Positions 41,502-49,742 of a stretch of 64,000 nt of DNA are shown one piece after another (position 1 is the stretch's first letter; every line of letters begins with the position of its first letter). The notes under the pieces are model-generated. The model saw nothing but the letters and a program-made list of their open reading frames with translations, did not search any database and was not told the origin of the DNA. The translations under genes were made by a program, and so were the position numbers. Origin of the DNA: Sphaerisporangium viridialbum (GTDB lineage Bacteria > Actinomycetota > Actinomycetes > Streptosporangiales > Streptosporangiaceae); NCBI RefSeq assembly GCF_049674955.1, contig NZ_CP187232.1:7936001-8000000 (forward strand). The letters run 5' to 3'.

Positions 41502-43343
41502 ATGCCGGCCCTCAGATCTCGTACGGTCACTCATGGCAGGAACATGGTCGGGGCTCGTGCCCTCCTCCGCGCCACGGGGGTAGCCGGTGAGGACTTCGGC
41601 AAGCCGATCATCGCGGTGGCCAACAGCTTCACCCAGTTCGTCCCCGGCCACGTCCACCTTCGCGAGGTGGCGGAGGTGGTGGCGAGCGGCGTCCGCGAGG
41701 CGGGGGCCATCCCGCGCGAGTTCAACACCATCGCCGTCGACGACGGCATCGCCATGGGCCACGGCGGCATGCTCTACTCGCTGCCCTCCCGCGAGCTGAT
41801 CGCCGACGCGGTCGAGTACATGGTCAACGCCCACTGCGCCGACGCGCTGATCTGCGTCTCCAACTGCGACAAGATCACGCCCGGCATGCTGCTCGCCGCG
41901 TTCCGGCTCAACATCCCCACCCTCTTCGTCTCCGGCGGCCCCATGGAGGCCGGCAAGACGACGTCGGGCCGCAAGCTCGACCTGATCGACCCGATGGTCG
42001 CCGCGGCGGACGACAGCGTCTCCGACGCCGAGCTGCTCGAGATGGAGGAGGCCGCCTGCCCCACCTGCGGCTCCTGCAGCGGCATGTTCACCGCCAACTC
42101 GATGAACTGCCTCGCCGAGGCGATCGGCCTCGGGCTCCCGGGCAACGGCACCACGCTCGCCACCCACAAGGCCCGCAAGGCGCTGTTCGAGAAGGCCGGG
42201 CGCCAGATCGTCGAGATCACCAGGCGCTACTACGAGCAGGACGACGAGTCGGTGCTGCCGCGCAGCATCGCCACCCGCGACGCCTTCGAGAACGCCATGG
42301 CGCTCGACGTGGCCATGGGCGGCTCGACGAACACCATCCTCCACCTGCTGGCGGCGGCCCGCGAGGCCGGCGTCGACTTCGGGCTGAAGGAGATCAACGA
42401 GGTCTCCCTGCGCGTGCCGTGCCTGTGCAAGGTGGCGCCCGCCACGGCGAAGTACCACGTGGAGGACGTCCACCGCGCGGGTGGCATCCCGGCGATCCTC
42501 GGCGAGCTCGACCGGGCGGGGCTGCTCAACCGCGACACCCACAGCGTGCACGCGGCCTCGCTCACCGAGTTCATCAACGCGTGGGACCCCAAGTCCCCCG
42601 GCGTGACCGAGGAGGCCCTGGAGCTCTGGCACGCCGCGCCCGGCAACATGCGCACGGTCAAGGCCTACTCCCAGAACGCCCAGTGGGAGTCGCTCGACCT
42701 CGACCGCGCCGAGGGCTGCGTCCGCGACATGGAGCACGCCTACACCCGTGACGGCGGCCTGGCCGTGCTCTACGGCAACATCGCGCCCGAGGGCTGCATC
42801 GTCAAGACCGCGGGCGTCGACGAGTCGGTGTGGAGGTTCAGCGGTCCGGCCGTGGTGTTCGAGTCGCAGGAGGAGGCCGTCGAGGGCATCCTCGGCAACA
42901 AGGTCTCGGCCGGCGACGTCGTGGTCATCCGCTACGAGGGCCCCAAGGGCGGCCCCGGCATGCAGGAGATGCTCTACCCCACAAGCTTCCTCAAGGGCAA
43001 GGGCCTCGGCAAGGCCTGCGCGCTGGTCACCGACGGCCGGTTCTCCGGCGGCACCTCCGGTCTCTCGATCGGGCACGCCTCCCCCGAGGCGGCCGAGGGC
43101 GGCGTCATCGCCCTGGTCGAGAACGGCGACCTGATCGAGATCGACATCCCCGGCCGCGGCATCGAGCTCAAGGTCGCGGAGGCCGACCTGGCGGCCCGCC
43201 GCGAGCGGCTGCTGGCCGACCTCGGCCGCTACCGCCCGCGCGACCGCGACCGGCCGGTCAGCGCCGCCCTGCAGGCCTACGCCGCGCTGACGACCTCGGC
43301 CTCCACCGGCGCCTCGCGCGACCTGTCCCAGCTCTCTCGCTGA
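41502..43343 (+). CDS. ilvD: dihydroxy-acid dehydratase
   Basis: 613 aa, valine and isoleucine biosynthesis. The Fe-S cysteine motifs CVSNCDKITPGM and CPTCGSCSGMFTANSMN match the [4Fe-4S] E. coli-type enzyme in length and layout. The ATG at 41502 follows a GGGAGAACGGTC stretch. An extension from 41454 is not family-like. The gene stands alone, with no other ilv gene in the window. Confidence 0.96.
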   Translation: MPALRSRTVTHGRNMVGARALLRATGVAGEDFGKPIIAVANSFTQFVPGHVHLREVAEVVASGVREAGAIPREFNTIAVDDGIAMGHGGMLYSLPSRELIADAVEYMVNAHCADALICVSNCDKITPGMLLAAFRLNIPTLFVSGGPMEAGKTTSGRKLDLIDPMVAAADDSVSDAELLEMEEAACPTCGSCSGMFTANSMNCLAEAIGLGLPGNGTTLATHKARKALFEKAGRQIVEITRRYYEQDDESVLPRSIATRDAFENAMALDVAMGGSTNTILHLLAAAREAGVDFGLKEINEVSLRVPCLCKVAPATAKYHVEDVHRAGGIPAILGELDRAGLLNRDTHSVHAASLTEFINAWDPKSPGVTEEALELWHAAPGNMRTVKAYSQNAQWESLDLDRAEGCVRDMEHAYTRDGGLAVLYGNIAPEGCIVKTAGVDESVWRFSGPAVVFESQEEAVEGILGNKVSAGDVVVIRYEGPKGGPGMQEMLYPTSFLKGKGLGKACALVTDGRFSGGTSGLSIGHASPEAAEGGVIALVENGDLIEIDIPGRGIELKVAEADLAARRERLLADLGRYRPRDRDRPVSAALQAYAALTTSASTGASRDLSQLSR

Positions 43344-43357
43344 TCATCGTTCCCTGG

Positions 43358-43386
43358 GGGGTACGGCTCCGCGTGAGCCGTACCCC
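43358..43386 (+). terminator. ilvD terminator
   Basis: Perfect 12-bp stem (ggggtacggctc / gagccgtacccc) with a 5-nt loop, 14 nt after the stop. Confidence 0.8.
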
Positions 43387-43522
43387 TCACTCCTGGGCCC
43401 GCGGCGGCTGTTACGGGGGGGCAGGAGGCCGTCACCCGTAGGTAAAGAACAGTCGCCTCGCGGATGACCCTTCCAAGATCTGGTGTTCGAAAAATGTCGG
43501 TGGCGGCGGGTAGTCTTCTTGT

Positions 43523-44050
43523 ATGGCCAACGTCACCACTCCGCTCCTGACGACCGCCGAAATCGCCGCTCTCGCCCTGTCTCTGGCCCATTTGGGGGAG
43601 GGCCCGCAGGCCGTCACCGCTCGCAGGGGCCTGCGCAACGTGTTCGAAAACCTCGACTTCGGCGACGACGTCGTCGCCGCGACCCTCGACACCCTGACCA
43701 CTCCGCTGCCGCCCGACGTGGCGAGGCGTGCCCGCACGATCGCGGGCGCCGTGACCAGCAGGCAGGTGGTGCGGCTTCATTACCGCGACGCCGGCGGCCG
43801 GGTCACGTCCCGTGACGTCGAGCCGGTCACCTGCCTCGTCCACCGCGATCACTGGTATCTGGTGGGGTGGTGCCGCACCAAGGTCGGCATCCGCGCGTTC
43901 CGCTTCGACCGCATCGTGGCGGTCGAGCCCACGCTGGTGCCCGCCCGTGCGCACCGCGCCGAGCGTTACCTCCCCTTCCAGCGAAGGAAGGCCCCGGACC
44001 GCCACCTCAGCCGCACTCCCGCCCACGTGACCGACCGCCGCACCGCCTGA
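43523..44050 (+). CDS. stand-alone WYL-domain protein
   Basis: 175 aa. The WYL domain (residues about 80-145) contains the strands typical of these ligand or nucleic-acid-binding modules (VRLHYRD, DHWYLVGWCR, IRAFRFDRI). The usual N-terminal DeoR/HTH domain is absent, and the N-terminal 80 residues are unassigned helices. The ATG at 43523 lacks a ribosome binding site but follows TAGTCT by 7 nt, so the transcript may be leaderless. Possible regulator or sensor; function unknown. Confidence 0.8.
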   Translation: MANVTTPLLTTAEIAALALSLAHLGEGPQAVTARRGLRNVFENLDFGDDVVAATLDTLTTPLPPDVARRARTIAGAVTSRQVVRLHYRDAGGRVTSRDVEPVTCLVHRDHWYLVGWCRTKVGIRAFRFDRIVAVEPTLVPARAHRAERYLPFQRRKAPDRHLSRTPAHVTDRRTA

Positions 44051-44086
44051 CCACGGCGGGTGGGGCCGGGCGGTGGCGGGTGGGCG

Positions 44087-44299
44087 TCAGCCGCAGCAGC
44101 CGCCACCGCAGCAACCCCCGCCGCCACCACCGCTGGGGCGTGGGGCCGAGGCGCCGCCCGTGACGGCGACCGTGGACAGGAGCTTCACGGTGTCCTCGTG
44201 CCCCTCCGGGCAGGGGGCGGCCTCGCTGGAGGCCGCCATGGGCCGGGAGAGCTCGAACGTCGATCCGCAGGCACGGCAGCGATAGTCATAACGAGGCAT
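44087..44299 (-). CDS. FmdB-family zinc ribbon protein
   Basis: 70 aa. The N-terminus MPRYDYRCRACGSTFEL has the family CxxC, and the second zinc pair lies in the CPEGH region. The C-terminal tail is glycine-rich with CC pairs. FmdB-like proteins are regulators of unknown role. ATG start, weak site. It is co-directional with the HNH gene at 44425, 125 nt apart. Confidence 0.85.
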   Translation of the reverse strand: MPRYDYRCRACGSTFELSRPMAASSEAAPCPEGHEDTVKLLSTVAVTGGASAPRPSGGGGGGCCGGGCCG

Positions 44300-44424
44300 G
44301 CCATCAAGGGTACGGCGTGCCGGCCCCCTCAGGTCTAGGGCCGGTCAAAGCCGAGTCACAGCGCGAGCCACCGCCACTCCCCCCGGTGCGGCCCAGGATC
44401 GGGCGGCGCCGGCGGGGGGCGGTG

Positions 44425-44934
44425 TCAGGCGGCTGTTTCCTCCAGGTAGGGGGCCCATTGGGGGTCGCCGTCGAACTGCGCGCCGATGAGCCGCCAGTGG
44501 ACGCCGTGCGGCACCACCGGAGTGACACGGAGCGACCAGCCGAGCTCGTCCAGCAGCCGATCGGCCTTGCGATGGTTGCAGGGCATGCAGGAGGCGACGC
44601 AGTTCTCCCAGGTGTGCAGCCCGCCTCGCGAGCGGGGCAGCACGTGGTCGATGGTCTCGGCGCGCTGGCCGCAGTAGGCGCAGCGGTAGTCGTCCCTGCG
44701 CATGAGCGCGGCCCTGGTGAGCGGGATGCGCGAGCGGTAAGGAATGCGGACGTAGCGCCGGAGCCGGATGACCGACGGCACGTCCACCGTGCGCGTAGCC
44801 GAGCGCAGCACCGCTCCCCGGCCGTCGCGATGCACGACGTCGGCCTTCTCCCTGATCACCAGCACCACGGCGCGATGCAGGTTGAGAGTGGTGAGCGGTT
44901 CGAAAGTGGCGTTGAGCAACAGGACCTGGCGCAT
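44425..44934 (-). CDS. HNH endonuclease family protein
   Basis: 169 aa. An N-terminal domain starts MRQVLLLNATFEPLTTL. The C-terminal HNH fold has CAYCG, IDHVLPRSRGG and CMPCNHRKAD, which supply the zinc-binding and catalytic residues. This compact form is widely conserved in actinobacteria as a lone gene and is not part of a visible mobile element. The start is ATG 44934 with GGGAAAGG upstream. The upstream frame is not family-like. Confidence 0.9.
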   Translation of the reverse strand: MRQVLLLNATFEPLTTLNLHRAVVLVIREKADVVHRDGRGAVLRSATRTVDVPSVIRLRRYVRIPYRSRIPLTRAALMRRDDYRCAYCGQRAETIDHVLPRSRGGLHTWENCVASCMPCNHRKADRLLDELGWSLRVTPVVPHGVHWRLIGAQFDGDPQWAPYLEETAA

Positions 44935-45320
44935 CAGCGGGCCTTTCCCGCCGTGCAGGTCGTAGCAGGCATGCAGGTCATAGAAGGGGATGCGCCGCGG
45001 CACACCCCGGTTTGCGGCCCGTCGTCTTGGGCTCCAGATGCTTCCGTCACGTGGACCTCCGCCGGACGGCCCAGCGGATGGGTTCCACGGCACCGCCCTT
45101 CAGCAAGTGTGGCCTTTCGGACGACTCTCCCGCCACCCCAATTAACGGTCGTGTCTTCCAGACCCCGCCTTCCGGTTTATGTCCGGTTCACCCCGCTTAG
45201 CAAACCTATTAGGCAAAGATCACTCTCGAAGCGAGATGATCTGCCGCTTCCGCCACAAGCGAAGGGCTGGCCAAAACGATGTCTCACGACTGGTAACGGG
45301 GGTGCCATAAGCTCGCCTAC
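44935..45320. other. divergent intergenic region, HNH and prolyl oligopeptidase
   Basis: 386 nt between the two divergent starts. Contains a small hairpin (tctcgaagcgaga) and no gene, tRNA or repeat that I can support. The region must hold both promoters, but I could not define them with confidence. The prolyl oligopeptidase mRNA may be leaderless, with TAAGCT upstream of its ATG. Confidence 0.5.
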
Positions 45321-47393
45321 ATGACGCGAGAGCCGTACCCGAACGCACGCCGCGACGACGTGGTGGACGACTACCACGGCACGCCGGTGCCCGACCCGTA
45401 CCGCTGGCTTGAGGACGCAGAGCAGCCCGCGGTGAAGGAATGGCTCGACGCGCAGGGCGAGCTGTTCACCAAGGCGATGACCGCGTCCCCCATCCGCGAG
45501 GGCTTCCGCGACCGCATCGCCGAGCTGGTGCGATCGGGCACGGTCGGCGCCCCGGCGTGGCGTGGAGACCGGCGCTTCTTCATGCGCCGCACCCCCGACG
45601 AGGAGCACGCCGTGCTCTACACCGTCGGCCCCGACGAGACCGAGCACGTGCTCCTCGACCCCATGGCGATGGACTCCTCCGGGCTGACGACCGTCGACTC
45701 GTGGCAGCCCGACAAGGAAGGCCGCCTGCTCGCCTACCAGATCTCGGTGGGCGGAGACGAGGAGTCCCAGCTCCACGTCATCGACGTCGTGAGCGGCGAG
45801 CGGCTCGACGGGCCGATCGACCGGTGCCGTTACTCCCCCATCGCGTGGCTGCCCGGCGGCGAGGCGTTCTACTACGTGCGCAGGCTTTCGGCGAGCGAGG
45901 TGCCCGAGGGCGAGGAGCAGTTCCACCGCCGCGTCTACCTGCACCGCGTCGGCACGCCCACCGAGCAGGACGTCATGATCTTCGGCGAGGGCCTGGAGAA
46001 GACCAACTACTACGGCGTCTCGGTCTCCAGGGACGGCCGGTGGCTCACGATCTCCGCCTCGCGTGGCACGGCTCCGCGCAACGACCTGTGGATGGCCGAT
46101 CTTTCCGCCTCCTCCCTCGACGCGCCCGAGCTGGTCACCGTCCAGCAGGATGTCGACGCGCAGAGCGGGCTCCTTTTCGGCCGCGACGGGCTGCTCTACA
46201 TCTTCACCGACCGCGACGCCCCGCGCGCCCGCGTCTGCGTCACCTCCCCCGACCGTCCCGAGTACGACAGCTGGCGCGACCTCATCCCCGAGGACCCCGA
46301 GGCGGTGCTGTCCGACTTCGCGATCCTCGACGACCTCGACCGCCCGGTCATGCTCGTCGGCTGGACCCGCCACGCCATCAGCGAGATCTCCGTCCACGAC
46401 CTGGTCAGCGGAGAGAAGATCGGCGAGGTGCCGACCCCCGGGCTCGGCACGATCGGCGGCATCACCGAGCGCCCCGAGGGCGGCCACGAGGCCTGGTTCG
46501 GCTACACCGACAACACCACCCCGGCGAGCATCCAGCGCTACGACGCCCGCACCGGCGAGACCACGCTCTGGGCGGCCTCGCCCGGCGCCGTCGAGGTCCC
46601 CGAGGTGAGCACCGAGCAGGTGGTCTACCGCTCCACCGACGGCACCGAGGTCCACATGATCGTGGTCTCCAGGCCGGGCGACGGCCCCCGGCCGACGATC
46701 CTGTACGGCTACGGCGGCTTCGGGGTGTCGATGACCCCGGGGTTCTCCGCCTCGATCCTGTCGTGGGTGGAGGCCGGCGGGGTCTACGCGGTCGCGCAGC
46801 TGCGCGGCGGCGGCGAGCAGGGCGAGGAGTGGCACCGCGCGGGCATGCTCGGCGACAAGCAGAACGTCTTCGACGACCTGCACGCCGCGGCCGAGCACCT
46901 GATCGCCACCGGCGTCACCACGCCCGGGCAGCTCGCGATCTCCGGAGGGTCCAACGGCGGGCTGCTGGTGGGGGCCGCCCTCACCCAGCGGCCCGAGCTG
47001 TACGCGGCGGTGGCCTGCTCGGCACCGCTCCTCGACATGATCCGGTACGAGAAGTTCGGCCTCGGCGCCACCTGGAACGTCGAGTACGGCTCGGCGGACG
47101 TCCCGGAGGAGTTCGCCTGGCTGCGGGGTTACTCCCCGTACCACCACGTGCGCGAGGGCGTCGACTACCCCGCGACGCTGTTCATGGTCTTCGGCTCCGA
47201 CACCCGGGTGCATCCCCTGCACGCCTGGAAGATGTGCGCCGCGCTCCAGCACGCCCAGGCATCCGACGACCGGCCCATCCTGCTGCGCAACGAGAGCGAG
47301 GTGGGCCACGGGGCCCGGGCGGTCAGCCGCTCGGTCGAGCTCATGGCCGACCAGCTCGCCTTCCTCGCCCAGCACACCGGCCTCGCCCGCTGA
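45321..47393 (+). CDS. prolyl oligopeptidase family serine peptidase (S9A)
   Basis: 690 aa. An N-terminal beta-propeller starts YPNARRDDVVDDYHG. The C-terminal alpha/beta hydrolase domain has catalytic Ser544 in GGSNGG, Asp627 in GSDTRVHP and His663 in VGHGARA. The family cleaves short proline-containing peptides. The start is ATG 45321. There is no signal peptide, so it is cytosolic. It is convergent with purU. Confidence 0.94.
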   Translation: MTREPYPNARRDDVVDDYHGTPVPDPYRWLEDAEQPAVKEWLDAQGELFTKAMTASPIREGFRDRIAELVRSGTVGAPAWRGDRRFFMRRTPDEEHAVLYTVGPDETEHVLLDPMAMDSSGLTTVDSWQPDKEGRLLAYQISVGGDEESQLHVIDVVSGERLDGPIDRCRYSPIAWLPGGEAFYYVRRLSASEVPEGEEQFHRRVYLHRVGTPTEQDVMIFGEGLEKTNYYGVSVSRDGRWLTISASRGTAPRNDLWMADLSASSLDAPELVTVQQDVDAQSGLLFGRDGLLYIFTDRDAPRARVCVTSPDRPEYDSWRDLIPEDPEAVLSDFAILDDLDRPVMLVGWTRHAISEISVHDLVSGEKIGEVPTPGLGTIGGITERPEGGHEAWFGYTDNTTPASIQRYDARTGETTLWAASPGAVEVPEVSTEQVVYRSTDGTEVHMIVVSRPGDGPRPTILYGYGGFGVSMTPGFSASILSWVEAGGVYAVAQLRGGGEQGEEWHRAGMLGDKQNVFDDLHAAAEHLIATGVTTPGQLAISGGSNGGLLVGAALTQRPELYAAVACSAPLLDMIRYEKFGLGATWNVEYGSADVPEEFAWLRGYSPYHHVREGVDYPATLFMVFGSDTRVHPLHAWKMCAALQHAQASDDRPILLRNESEVGHGARAVSRSVELMADQLAFLAQHTGLAR

Positions 47394-47424
47394 GGCGGCG
47401 GACCCAAATGGCCTGCCCTGCGAG

Positions 47425-48273
47425 CTAGCGGGGGAAGACGACCGTCTTGTGGCCGTCGAGCAGCACGCGCTGCTCGGCGTGCCACCGCACGGCCCGCGCC
47501 AGCGCCAGGCGCTCCACGTCGCGGCCCATGGCGGCCAGGTCGTCGGCGGAGTGGGTGTGGTTGACCCTGGCCACCTCCTGCTCGATGATCGGGCCCTCGT
47601 CGAGGTCGGCCGTCACATAATGGGCGGTCGCGCCGATCAGCTTCACGCCCCGTGAGTGCGCCTGGTGGTAGGGCTTGGCGCCCTTGAAGGACGGCAGGAA
47701 CGAGTGGTGGATGTTGATCACCTTGCCGGACAGCTTGGCGCACAGGTCCTCCGAGAGCACCTGCATGTAGCGGGCCAGCACCACGAGATCGGCGCGATAG
47801 TGCTCCACCAGCGTGAGGACCTCCGCCTCCTGGCGGGGCTTGGTCTCCGGGGTCACCGGCAGGTGGTGGTAGTCGATGCCGTACGACTGGGTGAGAGGCC
47901 GCAGGTCGGGATGGTTGGAGACGACGGCGACGATGTCGATCTCCAGCAGCCCCGAGCGCATGCGGTAGAGCAGATCGTTGAGGCAGTGGCCGAGCTTGCT
48001 GACCATCACGAGCACCCTCGGCCTGACGGCGAGGTCGTGCAGCCGGAACTCCATGGCGAACTCCGGGGCGAGGGCGGTGAACGCCCCGCGCAGCTCGTCC
48101 TCGGGGAGGGCGGCGGTGAACTGCACGCGCATGAAGAAGCGCCCGGCGACCGGATCGCCGAACTGCTGGCTCTCGGTGATGTTGCAGCCCCGCACGGCCA
48201 GCAGGCCGGAGACGGCCGCGACCACGCCGGGCCTGTCCGGGCAGGACAAGGTCAGCACGTATTCGGAGCTCAC
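47425..48273 (-). CDS. purU: formyltetrahydrofolate deformylase
   Basis: 282 aa, hydrolyses 10-formyl-THF to formate and THF, balancing one-carbon pools. The N-terminal ACT domain (about 1-80) is followed by a formyltransferase-like domain with HHSFLPSFKGAKPYHQA and DEGPIIEQE. The GTG at 48273 follows GGGGTGAG. It is convergent with the prolyl oligopeptidase, 31 nt apart. Confidence 0.95.
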   Translation of the reverse strand: MSSEYVLTLSCPDRPGVVAAVSGLLAVRGCNITESQQFGDPVAGRFFMRVQFTAALPEDELRGAFTALAPEFAMEFRLHDLAVRPRVLVMVSKLGHCLNDLLYRMRSGLLEIDIVAVVSNHPDLRPLTQSYGIDYHHLPVTPETKPRQEAEVLTLVEHYRADLVVLARYMQVLSEDLCAKLSGKVINIHHSFLPSFKGAKPYHQAHSRGVKLIGATAHYVTADLDEGPIIEQEVARVNHTHSADDLAAMGRDVERLALARAVRWHAEQRVLLDGHKTVVFPR

Positions 48274-48452
48274 CGACTACTCACCCCTTCACTCGCGTTG
48301 AGGCAGGTTACCGCTCCACGGCAGCCTCGCGACCCCACCTTCCACAGGTTGGACCCGGGCCGCTTCGCGGGCGTCCGGCCTGACGGCTTGATGAACGGGC
48401 GGGTGTGACCCCATGGGAAGGCATTACGGTCGGCCGACGGTACGAAGACGCA

Positions 48453-48668
48453 ATGCATTTGCCCCTGTTGCCCCCTGTTGACCTGCCGCTTCATAGCCTC
48501 TATGACGTGAAATGGGTTGACAGCAGAGGATTTGAGGTCGAGGCGCTCGTCCTCGGCAACCAACCCTGGCTGCGGGTGCGCAGAGGGTACGAGTACGTGG
48601 CCTACTACACGGATGTCACCGAGCTCTCGCGGCATCTGGACCTCGCCGACCTTGTGGTCACCGACTGA
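48453..48668 (+). CDS. small hypothetical protein
   Basis: 71 aa if started at ATG 48453, or 87 aa if started at GTG 48405. Contains aromatic and acidic stretches (YDVKWVDSRGFEVEALVLG and RRGYEYVAYYTD). There is no transmembrane segment or recognised domain. The ribosome binding site is weak in both cases. It lies on the opposite strand from purU and 96 nt before the next gene. Confidence 0.6.
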   Translation: MHLPLLPPVDLPLHSLYDVKWVDSRGFEVEALVLGNQPWLRVRRGYEYVAYYTDVTELSRHLDLADLVVTD

Positions 48669-48764
48669 GGATCGACTGGACACGGAAATCCCGGCGGTGC
48701 TCCGGCCGGACGTACGGGGACGGGAAGTACAGTGGCGCCCGGACGAGCGGAGAGGAGCCGGCGG

Positions 48765-49226
48765 GTGCTCAAGTGGGACACATTGTCACCGGAGGAGAAG
48801 CGGGCGGCGGTCGCGCTCGCCGCGATGCTCCCCGGGTACGTCAACGCCGTGTTCGTGGCCGAGCACCTGGCGGAGGCGATCGCCTGGCAGCGTGGCGAGC
48901 TCACCGACGAGCAGTTGATGGAGCTGACGGGCTGGGCGTTCAACGCGACACCCGAGCAGTACGCCGACATGGCGCTCAGGTCGGCCGAGGAGGCGGGCGT
49001 CGACCCCGTGGAGTGGCTGGACGCGATGAAGGGCGCCTACGAGGAGCAGCGTGCCATCGCCGCCGAGCTGCAGGAGCAGAGCATGCACCAGACCACCCGC
49101 CGGCCCGACGAGTTCTGGCAGATCGTCAACGCCAACACCTGGCCCGAGGGCTTCGACGAGCCGGACACCGCCCTAGGGCCCGAACCCCCCGAGCCCCCGA
49201 AGAAGCCCGAAGAGCCCGAGACGTAG
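48765..49226 (+). CDS. hypothetical protein, acidic proline-rich tail
   Basis: 153 aa. Mostly helical and acidic, ending in PEPPEPPKKPEEPET. I recognise no domain. The GTG at 48765 has GAGAGGAG with 8 nt spacing, better than the ATG-less extension to 48732. It lies 65 nt before the Nudix gene, so cotranscription is possible. Confidence 0.7.
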   Translation: MLKWDTLSPEEKRAAVALAAMLPGYVNAVFVAEHLAEAIAWQRGELTDEQLMELTGWAFNATPEQYADMALRSAEEAGVDPVEWLDAMKGAYEEQRAIAAELQEQSMHQTTRRPDEFWQIVNANTWPEGFDEPDTALGPEPPEPPKKPEEPET

Positions 49227-49291
49227 ACCCGTGCCCGCGGGCTTGGCCCGGTGCGGCGGTCCGCCGGCCGCGCGGCCGTACGAGGAACTCC

Positions 49292-49741
49292 GTGACGATG
49301 ATCAGTGACAGGCCCGCCGCCCGGGTGGTCTGCGTGGACGGCGAGGGCCGCGTCCTGCTCATGCGCTGGCGCGACCTGGTCAGCGGCGTGGTCTTCTGGG
49401 AGCCGCCGGGCGGCGGTGTCGACCCCGGCGAGACCCCGCTTGCGGCCGCGCGCCGTGAGCTGTACGAGGAGACCGGCCTGCCCGGCGACGCGGTGTCCGA
49501 CATATGGGTCCCCGTCGAGCGGGACTACCACTGGCTCGGCGTCCACTATGTGAAGGTCGAGCCGTTCTACCTCGCGCGCTTCGCCGGGACCCCCGAGATC
49601 CTCCCCGCCACGCTCACCGACGAGGAGCGCGACACCTTTCTCGGTCACGCGTGGTTCACCCCGGCCGAGCTGGCGGCCCTTGCCGACCCGGTGGAGCCGC
49701 CCGCGATGGCCGAGGTGATCGCCCTCCTCGCCCAGGCGTGA
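49292..49741 (+). CDS. Nudix hydrolase
   Basis: 149 aa. Complete Nudix box GGGVDPGETPLAAARREL followed by YEETGL (GX5EX7REUXEEXGU). The substrate is unknown; the box suits a nucleoside diphosphate derivative. The GTG at 49292 follows GAGGAAC. It is tail to tail with the TPR gene, with one base between stops. Confidence 0.9.
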   Translation: MTMISDRPAARVVCVDGEGRVLLMRWRDLVSGVVFWEPPGGGVDPGETPLAAARRELYEETGLPGDAVSDIWVPVERDYHWLGVHYVKVEPFYLARFAGTPEILPATLTDEERDTFLGHAWFTPAELAALADPVEPPAMAEVIALLAQA

Positions 49742-49742
49742 G

